From assembly GCA_028753945.1 (NCBI GenBank), contig JAPNXP010000010.1, forward strand, positions 189,042 to 253,041: DNA of 64,000 nt. Reading direction: 5' to 3'. The notes beneath the pieces were generated by a model. The model worked only from the letters and a program-made list of their open reading frames with translations. It ran no database searches and was not told the DNA's origin. This document shows positions 33,701 to 45,700 of the stretch, in pieces. Position numbers and translations under genes: made by a program. Position 1 is the stretch's first letter. Every line of letters starts with the position of its first letter. The stretch is from Hexactinellida sp. DTS-2022. Lineage: Eukaryota; Porifera; Hexactinellida.

Positions 33701-36700
33701 GCTCCAACTGCTGGTATTCTCTGTCCTTAAGCTCGTCCAGGGAATAGTTCTTATCGGCGTCCAAGCAGTTAAGATCTCCACACACCACAAAAGGCACCAC
33801 GACCCTATTGATGCCTTCCAACTGGGAGAAGTCGGGACACGATTCTGGATTCAGAAGAGGGTTGGCCATATTCGGAACGTAGCCCACTGGAGGAGAATAG
33901 TCCTGACAAACAACAAACGCTTCGATGCTTGAATTCCTGCTTGCTCGCGGTTTCGCACAGCTCACGCGTTTGAAGAACATCTGTAACTGCATGAACAGCA
34001 GAGACACATCTTTCCCGCGAAAAATCTTAGCTACAAATGTCCCACCCGTTTTCAACACGTGAGTAGTGATATTAAGCGCAGCGAGCAGCAGCTGCGCTTG
34101 TATGTACTCATCAAGGTCGTGTATACCCGTGACGTCAGGCGCGCCATCGCACACAACAACATCCGCATGGTTCCCTTCAAAGTGTGCGATTATTTCCTTA
34201 GCAGTCGACTCGGATGTAATGTCCCCTTGTATCTGCGTTACGCCAGGTAACGGGGCCATCGCCTGGAGGTCTACAGCTACGATTTTAACACTGGAGTCCT
34301 GGTCTGGTCTCAGTTTACGCGACAGCACTTGCGACCAACTCCCGGGAGCAGCGCACAGGTCTACAACACTTTTAGAGCCCTCAATGACCTTATACTGGTC
34401 GTCTATTTGTATTAGCTTGTAAGCACTACGCGCTCTCCAACCCTCCTCTTTGGCAAGGCGATAGTATATGTCGCGTTTGTCCTTGGATGTTTTGCCCATT
34501 CTAGTTTAGCTAAGTAGTGTAAGCTTTATCAGAAATTCGAGAAATTAGCGTATTGTTTGCAACGTTTAGCATTTTTGCTGAAAACTATATTCAGTGGCTT
34601 TTTTTTCTAAAGTACGTACTAGGTATTAACCATTAAATAGTTGCACTCCTTACAATCTAAACTTGCATAATACTTTCATTTCTAGGAAATACGATTAATT
34701 CTGTCAGAAATTTCATATTAGACAAAATAAAGCAATCACGGCTACACCATGTGAAGAAAATTAGTTATATATAATAACTAGTATACGTTAATCATTAATT
34801 ATGTCAATACTACAACAGATAATATATTTGCAAATGGAGAAACTTCAGCTTCAAAACTATGTACACGAAATGACATAAAGTTTCATTGGGTTTCATAGAA
34901 TCAACTTTAAATTCGACACTTTTATGTTAAATCAACTCGGTTGCCGAAAGCGAGACTATCATATGAAATATAGTTCAAGAAATGTGTCGAATTACATTTT
35001 CAATTCTTTGCAAATTATTTTGTTCATAACCCTTTAGTTTGTTCACTCAGCGAATCAAGACCATTTCTACCATTTCAGGGGATCAGGTAACCTTATATAA
35101 ATGTGTGGTAATTACTGAACAGAGAAATCCTATATCATAAATGTGGGGAATAGTGTATCTGTAGGCCTAACATGTGCATTGTCTGCCAATATAGTGAGAG
35201 TGTATTATAATCTTATAGCCAATTTAGAAATTCAAAACTGAAATGGACGGGAGTAAAGCGCTAAACGGTCTGAAAGGTTTATTCCAGTCTGCGACAGATC
35301 GGATAAAGGGGACAGGGCCGGGGGGAGTTAACGGGGCCGCACCGGTACAGAAGTATCAACCGGTCGAGAAGCGACACGTTGAGAAACTATGGAAGAGTAT
35401 GGATAAAGTGGTCACACTCTGTTCCAACCGAAAATTGTCACTAAAAAATAGTCCTCCTTTTATCCTGGACATCCTGCCAGATACGTATCAACACCTAAAA
35501 CTGATCATGCACGCTTATGAAAACGACTCAACTTCCCTCGCTGACTTTTTCTATTTCCAAGTGTTCATCGAGAACTTCAACACGAAATGCAAGCAGATTA
35601 TAAAGCTATTCTCGACAGCCAGAGACCAGATATACAACGAGCTCAGCGACGCCAGGCGAACTCTAACCAAGATGAGTCTCATATTCAGTCACATGGCCAC
35701 AGAGCTTAAGGCAATGTTTCCACCGCCGACCGGCAAGTTCCTAGGCGTAGAATTTCGCATTACGAAAGCAGACGCAGGTGAGTTCTGGCACACGAACTTT
35801 CCCGGGCAGTCCCTGGTCACTTGGTCCGACTTCCGAAGTAAGCTCGAGCTAGTGCATCTAATCAACGACCAAATGGAGGCGTCTGCGCTTAAAACTACAA
35901 TGGACCTGTCTCAGTCCGACCACATATCAGTGTTCGAGTTCGATGTGTTCACTCGGCTATTCCAGCCCTGGTCTAACCTCCTCGAGAACTGGAACAACCT
36001 GGTTGTAAAGCACGTCGGATACAAGGCATTCCTGACTTACGACGAGGTGAAAGCGCGTCTAAGCGAGTTCATAAACAAACCGGGGACCTACATATTCCGT
36101 CTCTCCTGTACGCGACTAGGGCAGTGGGCAATCGGTTACGTCACGCACGACGGGAACATCCTACAAACCATCCCGCAGAACAAATCTCTCATTCAAGCAC
36201 TCCTGGAGGGATCCCAAGAGGGGTTCTACCTCTTCCCAAATGGAGAGGATCATAATCCTGATCTGAAAGCTGCGGTTACTGTCACCTCGAAGGACCACAT
36301 CCGCGTGACGCAGGAGCAGTATGATATATACTGCGAAATCGGTTCCACATTCCAGTTGTGCAAAATATGCGCAGAAAGGAACAAGGACGTTAAACTCGAG
36401 CCTTGCGGTCACCTCATGTGTCAAGAGTGCCTGCACTCATGGGTGGACTGTGGGGGGACGAAGTGCCCCTTCTGTCGAGAGGATATTCGCGACAGTTGCA
36501 ATATCGTAGTGGACCCGTTCCATTTCCAGGCAGAGTACTCAGCTGTGATGGACAATGACCACGACCCAAACGGCAGGAGCCGTCTCCTCCCCAAAAGCAG
36601 CCGTCCCCTCCCGAAGGAGCCCCAGTCCCTGTTCGACGAGGATGAAGATATTCTGCCCGTAATGCGAGTGGGGTCCATAGAGGACTCGAGCGACGGTATA

Positions 36701-39700
36701 GCGGTCCCGCCCCCCCTCCCCAGCAGGGGACAGAGGCGTGTAAATAGCGTGTACGACCCGAAGCGAGCGCAGCAGACTGGATCAGCTGACTCAGCTCAAC
36801 GCCAGGACTCCCCGACTCTAGGGCTAGCAGAACGAAGCAAAAGCATCTCGGTTGAGAGGAGCACTCGAGTTAAAAAGATAGCTAATAAACAGCTGTCGGA
36901 CTGTGACAATCCCTTAGATAATAGCGAGCTAACAGGAAGCGAGAACAAAGTAGTAGCAGGCTATGCTAGTGTAGGCAAGAAGAGTGCATCCAAGACACCG
37001 AACAATCTCCCAGTACATGACCAACATGCGCCGAGTCGCCATCTACAAGAGTCAGAGAGAAATAATTTCGAAATATACGACGAACCAATCTTACATTCAG
37101 CTCTAGGGTCCCCCACACGAAACGCTACTAACAAAACTGACCAGAAGAAAGATATAGACAGACTCACGTACATCGAAGTGGCTGTATTGCAAAATCCAAA
37201 CTACGGAGATTTGACAGGAATACATGATGAAGGAAATCGTACGCTAAAGTACAGTGACGTAATAGCTACTGACGTCAATGGGGAGTGTGTCGTAGCGCTG
37301 GCCGAGCCGATACCCAGTACAACGAAGATACATTCGTTAAGCAGCCCAAACACCCCGCTGATCGTACCAGCTGAAGAAAGCGAAAAGAAAGGAGAAACGC
37401 CCCAAGATTCCACTGTACATAGCAAGCCTAATATTAAAAGGAGCGCATCCGATAATCCAAACCCTTTTTTGATTGAATTCGATGATGTTACTACTAATCT
37501 TCTCAATAAAGACCCATTCAAGGAGACTGACACGATTCAGGAATTAGAAAGAGAATTCATCAACCCATTCTCCACAGAGAATGCTACCATTACGAGAACA
37601 ATCAATCAGATAGAGCCTGGCAGCGATGGCAACTATGTTAACCTAAAACCCCAGAACATTAAAGAGATGCAAAAAGAGGATCTTTCGATGCCACCGCTCC
37701 CCCCTAAGCAGGTGAAAGCCCCGGTCAAGAAGGAAACCTACCAAGCAGCCATGCAAGAGTTGAAGGCACTGGGCTACCCAGAGGACGAAGTTATACGTGC
37801 AGTAGGCGTAGCAAAGAACAACATTGAAATGGCAAAAAGTATCCTCGAAGCTTTCTGCCCACTCCAGAAGAAATAAGAAAATCCTATAATAAATACGTAT
37901 AATGATTGGAGTTTTACTAGAATCAATGTTTTGTATGTATACCGGTTACGTTATCTGCTTTTCAATGTTACTGCATTCTTACTTTCTCTGTTAAGTGTAC
38001 CCTCCTAAACTAACTAAATGTCAGAAATTTTAACTTGTAAATGTATGATATTTAGAGATACTTGATTGCATTAATTAATGGAATTAATTATATGGGTGTA
38101 TATTGTGTTTGAGGGTTAGCTAACCTGTGTTGTATTAACTGTTGAAAAGGTTTGAGTATTATTTTGCGATATATTGGCAGTTGTCCAGATGGAGAGCCAG
38201 ACATCTGTGGCTCTCTTAGAAGACTCCATTAATAGCATTGAGAGTAGGATTAGGAATGCTAAGATATGACCGACTGATATCCAATAGGACCAGTAAATCT
38301 TGAACCTACACAACACAAGTTATAATAAGCAACTACAGTATAACCTCGTTAGTACGAACACCAGGAGCCATTAAAATGTGTTCGCCTTATCCGGGATTCG
38401 TATTAACCAATGTCTTCTGTATTGAAGAAGCTTTGAAAGGGGCTGAAATAGTGTTCGTACTAACGAGATTCTACTATAAAGTGAATATAGAGGAACCTAC
38501 TTGACTGATCCAGTACATTTCTCTTCCTTTTTAACTAGCATAGCGTCTTCTCCTTTCAAGTTATTCTCTGTTTCCTCTTCCCTTACTGTCCCACGGTTAC
38601 ACGGCTTATTTCCTTCTGGCACGAATTTCTTATCCACGGATGGCAACACCGTACCAGGGGACCCTGCACTAACGATTTCCCCTTGGTTCACAACCAATAC
38701 AAAATCCACAGATTTGAGTAACTCAACACGATGCGTGATTAAAACCCGAGTCCTATGTGCCAGCAGTTTGTGAAAGCAATTATTTACGATGTGTTGCGCT
38801 ACGTTAGCGTCCACAGCAGACAGTGGATCGTCTAATAGGATACAAGGTTTCTGTTGGTAGCAAGCTCTCGCTAGGCTAATTCGAGCCTTTTGCCCTCCGC
38901 TGAGGTTAATTCCATTCTCACCAACCTGTAACAAGCCAGAAAACAATAAAATGTATACAAAAACATAAATTCCTATAGTTAATATTTTGGCTCAGGCTTC
39001 TCTCCGATTAGTGTAATAACATAAACCTTAAATTCCCACTTTACGTATAACTAATCACAAGCCGTATTAAAGTAAATTGATAATTAATGTGAATCGTTAC
39101 GTTACAAGTCTCCTGCTTACTTCTGTGAGGTCACCAGCGTGTGCCAGCGCGAAATCTGGCAGCAGAGCGCAAGCACTCACCACCTGCTCGTACAAGTCAG
39201 GTTTGTACCGAAGTCCGAATAGTATATTGCTTCTCAAGGTGCCGTGTTGTATCCAGCTCTCTTGGGAGACAATACCGAAGCCTTCGTTCAAATACTTATC
39301 TATGGGATAATCGTATTAATTAAATGATTAGATTGTATCATGCATGTTACTTATCAGTTATCACTCACAGTAAACAGTTCCATCTACCTTATTCAGCTCC
39401 ATTGTTAGGGCAGACAAAATTGAACTTTTCCCACTTCCAACTTGTCCTATGATACCAACAAACTGCCCAGAATGCACGATCAAATTGATACCCTTTAAAA
39501 TTGGTCTTTCAACTGGATTCAATAACTGCTCTCTCTCAGAGGGATTCCTTCTATTATTTACTTGATTATCGTCCCAAGAGAACTTCCCGTTCTGTATGCA
39601 GATTACTACATTAGGATCTGCAGCTAGAAGAATAATTCAAAGATTCTTACAGCACAATAGGAAATCTTAAAATACCAATGTGACTAGTGGGCTATGCTAG

Positions 39701-42700
39701 AAATCCTAGTAAAGAATAGACTCACGAGGGAACAATGAATAAAATTGTTCTTCACTGAGCTCTCCGACTGACAAGAAATTGTTTAATCTCTGAAGAGAAA
39801 TCCACGCCTCAGCCATCCATTGGAGTACCAAAGGGAATCCGTTCAAGGGTCCGATTAGGATAGCGAATAATGAAACGCTCGTGAAAACCTGAAAAGAAAT
39901 CAAGAGAGAGAGAAAGAAAATACGATAGTAGAGCTAAACAATTTTATATTCTAATATTATAATAAAACTACCCTTTAATAACCCGCTACTCTATATAGTC
40001 CCAATGTAAGCTGAAGAAACACTGTAAAACAAGTGTCAGATCAAGACGAAAATAATAACAACTGATTTGCTGCACGTAAAACTAGAGAATCCGTGTGTAA
40101 TAGTAAAGAAATCAATCATATTGAACAAAACTAATACTGTACGTAATTAAGTATATGTATGAATTCTGAAAAGAGAGAGAAACGTTGAACATGAAACAAA
40201 TACTCCAGCTTATGCCCCCCACAGAAAGAACTATCGATGTAGTTAGTATACGTACTCTAAAATTTAAACATTTAGAATTTGCACTCAATAAAACTTGTTT
40301 GGTAGGTTAATCTTTTTGATTGTACGTTTAGTTAATACTTCGAAGAGCAGACATAAGGTGCATGCCTGCTACTTTTGGGTCTGGATGGTATCGTGGTAGA
40401 GGGGAGAAGGTATCATGTTTCGCACTGGGGGACCCGCTCCCTGCATTTGGAGGAGATTGTGACTCTGCTCCTTGCTGAGGCCGGCGCTACCGAACATGTG
40501 TTCTCCAGCTGTGAGGTCGGGACTGGTATTGAAGTTGGGCTGCAGACCGATGGTGCTCTGAGGGGGTCTGAGGGGCTGTGGCGGGCGCTGGGGGTACGGG
40601 CTCGGTGGTGAGTAGTTATAGGGCGGAGCCATCCCGCGACCCATGGGACCGACTATTGGCAGCTGCATGTCCTGACCACGAGGTGTCATATTCCGCGCGA
40701 GCAGCTGCTGGAGGAAGGCGATAGGCTGATGCTGCTGCATGTTCTGACTCTGTAGCGGGTTTAAAGGGGGACTGGTGAAACTGTTCGCAGTGAGACCAAG
40801 CGGTGATTGAGTCTGGCCTGTGAACATATTATTGGATGCCTGAGCAAGAGATACGTTGTTAGGGAAAGTAAGTGGGATGTTGGTCATCTGTTTGTGGTTT
40901 AAGGTGAGCTCGCTCTGCGCGTGGTGGGACATTTGAGGTCGGAGGAGAGGAGACTGGGTCGGGGTCACAGTCCCGTGGGCCTGAGCATGAGCCTGGGAAT
41001 TTGGGTCGTTCAGTTTGAGAGCAAGAGCTCTCAGCTGTTTGATGTTCTCATCGATTCGGTTGATGAGAACAATCTTCTCTTCCTGCGTAAGCGGCTCCTG
41101 GATAATCGCTTCTTTCACTTTGAAGAGATCTCTGATGCGAGACTCGACTTTCTCGTTTGTCTGCGGGTTTGACATACCCTCTGAGGGCAGGCGTGGCACA
41201 ATGGGCCGCTGGAGGGGCGGGAAGTGCGCGTGGGCGCTGTGCTCTTTGGGGAATGTCATGGATGAGTTGGGAACTGTGTAGGGCACCTGCAATGGCATAT
41301 GGGTTCCTGGGAGAGGATTCGGAAGGCCACGAGGCCCCTGTGTGGGCATATTCATGTTCATATTCATGTTCATACCGATAGGCATGGGCTGATCCTTGTA
41401 AGCCGGCTGCTGCGGCTGTTGCGGCCTATTCATTATAACCTGGGCTTGCTTCTGTGTCTGCAGTGACGTAAGCAGCTGCTGGAACAAGCCTGAATTGTTG
41501 GGAGGGGTCTGGTTGATAGGCTCGGGTTGCGGCATCTGACTATACACGCGAGGCGCCATACTGTGTATAGGGTTAATCGGATTGTTTCCGTTTGCAGCCA
41601 TAAGGTGGGACTCCGTGCGAGGAGAGCCGCCCTGCTCCAGCTGATCCAGCGTCATGGCGTGGACAGGGAGCGGCTTGGGGGCCGTCGGGTTCTGCACGAG
41701 AGAGACGTTACCGAACAAGTTGTTGAGGAGCTCAGGCTTCTTGCTAGGCGCTGCAGGCTCCGCGTGAGCCCACTCGGGCTCCTCCTCGGGACTGGAGGCC
41801 GACTGTCTCTGGGAACTGTCCCCAAGCTTCCGAAGGAACCTCCGTCTAACCGCCGCCTCGTCGCGGAGCCCTCTCAGCTCGACACACTCCGTCTGGGATA
41901 CGGGACCGAACTCGAGCCACTCGGGGGTCTCCTCGTCAGAGAACTGCCCCTCGTCCTCCTGTCTGCTCCCGTGTCTTCCCTCCCTGCCCCCGGGCCGTGT
42001 CCCTAGTCCCTTCAGCTCTATCGTCTCGGTGCAGGACTGGGGCCCGTAGAGCATCCACTCGGGCTCCGGGTCTTCTCCCGACACGGAGCGTCTCCGGTAG
42101 CCCCCGTGCTGCTCGGACTCGCGGGACTCGCTCCCGGGGCGCCGCATGCGGCTCCCTCTCCAGTTATCCTCCGCGTCCGCGGGGCGCACGCCCTTCAGCT
42201 GCGGCTGCCTGGGGTTGGCACCGGGGGGCGGGGGGGGCCTCTCGTGGGGCGGGACGTACCGCTGTCCGCGAGCAGACATGGCCTCCGAGCCCTGGCTGGA
42301 CCCCGGCGCGTACTCGTACACATTCGAGGGGGAGCGGGGCGGGCCGCTGGAGACTGGGTACACACACCCGCGCACGAAGGAGCGTCTCTGCGGTGAGAAC
42401 ACCATCTCGTTCTTACGCAACTCTTCGTTTATAATATTTATGTGGCGCGCTCGCGTGTCCATAGACTCTGAATTGGAGCTCCTAGCGCGCGCCTTCTTCG
42501 GGGAGGGCACTTCCATCTCCCAAGAGTCGGGTAGGAAGATAAACGGCCAATCTTTCAACACCTCAGGGATAGACAGGCCGCTGAAAACATCGCGAAAAGC
42601 GTATATCTGCTCGCGAGAATACACGAACTTGTACGCCTCTGGGTCCAACAAGATCGACTGTTTTATTTCCTCCCCCCTCAAGGTTTCGTCCTCGTCCTCC

Positions 42701-45700
42701 GAAGAGACCGCACTGCTGTCCGAGGAGAGGCTGTGTGTGCGCTGGCAGTATGAGGGCTTGTCGGACTGAATCAGTCTAGGCATCGAACGGGACTGCAGAT
42801 TATTTTTATCATTGTTGGGTGCAATTTCAGAACTATTAATACGTATAGAGTGAGATACTGGTTTTGCCGTGTAAGGGAATTTAGGTAATATTTCGTTAGT
42901 TTTATTATTCGAATTATTGCTCATTCTGCCTCGCGGTGTGATAGATGTTGTTATCGATTCAAAAAGTGTTAGTCTCCTTCTATAATGAACTAACTATATA
43001 CAAGCTATATGTACACCTGTATCAACAAATCAACTGTATCAAAAAATATCAACAAAGTAGAACTGAGAAATTTGTGAAATGAAAACCCGGTATAGAAATA
43101 AAATGATTTAAATGGAATGAGGATAATGAAGTCAATTAGGGCGGGGTTATTATAAAGTATTTTTTACCAACAATTAGTCTGTAGGCTTAATGAACCAGAC
43201 AAACTGTCAATTGAATAATTAAATTACATTATCAGATAAACAATAAAGCTATTTCCCTTTCGCTATATAGATAGAAACACTACCACTGCTTTATATTAGA
43301 ACTCTAAGGCTATTGTGCATGTGTACAAAAGATGTGCATTCAAAGATATAAAGCCACAAACCAAATTTTATTAATGGACGAGCATAGCTTTTTTGGGTTC
43401 CCTAAAAATATTGTAAAGTAAATTAGTGCTGATTAAGATGTTATACACCATTGTATTTACATAAAAGTAGCTAGAGGGTAAACAAACAACAACAGATAAA
43501 CATAATGTACCCCCTATATGCATCCAATGGTAACCAAAGTGCCAAAGGTCACATGTCAGGGGATTACCTAAATAGGGCATAAAATAGAAATTACCTTCAT
43601 AAGTTTAATTAATTTCAGAAGTTTGTATGGACTTACCCTTGCAGCTGTGAGTTCATTTCCCAAGAGCGAATAAGTAATGAATGTCAGCACACACATCATA
43701 GTGGCAGTGCATGCCCAGAAGAACACACAGAAACCATCCAAGCACTTTACCCATGCGAGCTGCTTAAGTTCATCAGAGCGAATCTTACCGATCTATAAGC
43801 ATAAGAGTGGCATTCATAAGTCAATATTATAACCAGGCTTTCATCCAGGCAAAATAAATGTGTGTATAGATTAAGTTTGAGCTCACACGCGCCTAAATAC
43901 TCATTTTGTATTAAGTCGATGGGAGAATCTCGCGAATTTCGCGCGTCTAGAAAAAATTTCCGCGCTTGGATGAAACCTTTATTATAGCTATTCTGACTAA
44001 CTTTGTTTTTGAATATTCCCTCCCACGCGTATAGTTTGATAACTCTGACCCCAGCTAGAATCTCAGACATCATTTTGATCCTCTCATCCTTGCACTCCAT
44101 GTACTTCTTGAACACCCTGCTAATCAGCACTGTGAGCACCTGGTTAATAGCGATCACCGCAACGCAGAAAGCTAGCCCCGCGAGGAAGGAGAGCCCCACC
44201 TGTAGATACAGCAGGTACAGACAGAGGGAGATCATGACGGGCATGCTCCAGAAGAGATGCACGTTCCATACGCTCGAGAGTCTACTGGCGTCCGTGCTCA
44301 TATAATCCAGGACTTGACCTAAATAGAGACACACGCGGTTAACAAGCCATTGAATATCAGCTGTCCATATTGCTAGGTCCCACCAGTAGAGAATCTCGAG
44401 AGCTTAGCTAGATTGAGTCGAATCACTTTCTGGTACACAGCGTTCATAAGAGCTGACTGGATAGAAACATTCACTTTATCCACGAGGTATTGAAAATGTA
44501 CATTAAGCAGCATCCCAATTAGAGAACTCACAAATAGACCAAGGACGTATAAGTAGCCTATAGAAATGGGTTGACTGTTGTTCTCTACCAAGTATACCAA
44601 TCCATTGAGTAGGAGTGGCCCTGTGAAGGTCACGGCATCAGCTGTTAGCTTTAGGATGCCGGCCAGGTAGAACTTAAAGCCGGCAACCCTCACCACACTC
44701 AACAGCAGCTGCCATCTAATGGAAACATAATTGAAGACATTATATAAAGTAGAAATATATTACACATACTTGTTAGAACTTTTCCCATTCAATTGCCTGT
44801 TTGTGTAGAACTTGTTAAATTTCGCGATGAGGTGAGACCCTCTCAGGTATCTGGGGAGAGAAGGGAGATCGTCTAATGTCTCAATCTTCCTTTTGTATCC
44901 TTTCTTAATTGTTTGGTTAAACCAGCTGAAAAATAGATAAGAAAACCAACTAACTCCTTCTTCGTTAACAGGACGAGTTAATTTATCGGACACGTCGCTA
45001 CGAAAAGATCCATAGGAATGCTGTATGTTGAGTAGATTGTGTGATTGAGGATCAACTGTTCTCCAATTGAGAGTTAACAAAAGGAAACGATGCTTGAAAC
45101 AAGACAGAATAAGAGAAATTCCATAGAGTGAGTGCAGAAAGAGTTCAAGTGAAATTGAATACAGAAAAGAGTCTCCACTTAGGAATACTGAGTCAATTGT
45201 ACTGTGCCACTCAGGGTGTACCTATAGAAATACTATAATATCAGTCAACTTATAGCAGAGCTTATCTCACCTTGTAAGTAACGAGTGATGCGAAGTAAAC
45301 CAGCGTAATAATTAATATGAACAGCCAGCTTATTATAGAAGATATGGGAGGTCGATCTTGCAGGTATTGAATCGAGTAAATGAGTTGTACAATACAAAAA
45401 GTATGGACTAGCCAAGTGAGTAGCTTCACGATTAAAACAGAGAGCAGGACGAGAGAAAAGTTTTCAGAAGTGATAAATAGAAACAGATACATGAAATTAA
45501 TTGTCCAAGTTAGAACGAGTAAAGAGGACACTACTGCTATAAACTGGAGAGTTGTTGGAGTTATTTTAAACTTTGTTCTTCTGTAATACTCCCCTGCATA
45601 GAACGAGCTGACGAAGAGCAATGGGAAGTGCAAGAGAGCTAGCAGCATAAACTGAGTGCAGAGAGGGACTCCTCTACCAGACCATATTATGCTAGTGTTG

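Noticed and set aside
43747-44001. Extension of ABCC10 exon 4 into ...[16 protein letters not shown]...
   Set aside because: An AAA|GTTAGT donor precedes it, and the next exon resumes with the conserved IRSDELKQL sequence; the extension is unconserved intron.
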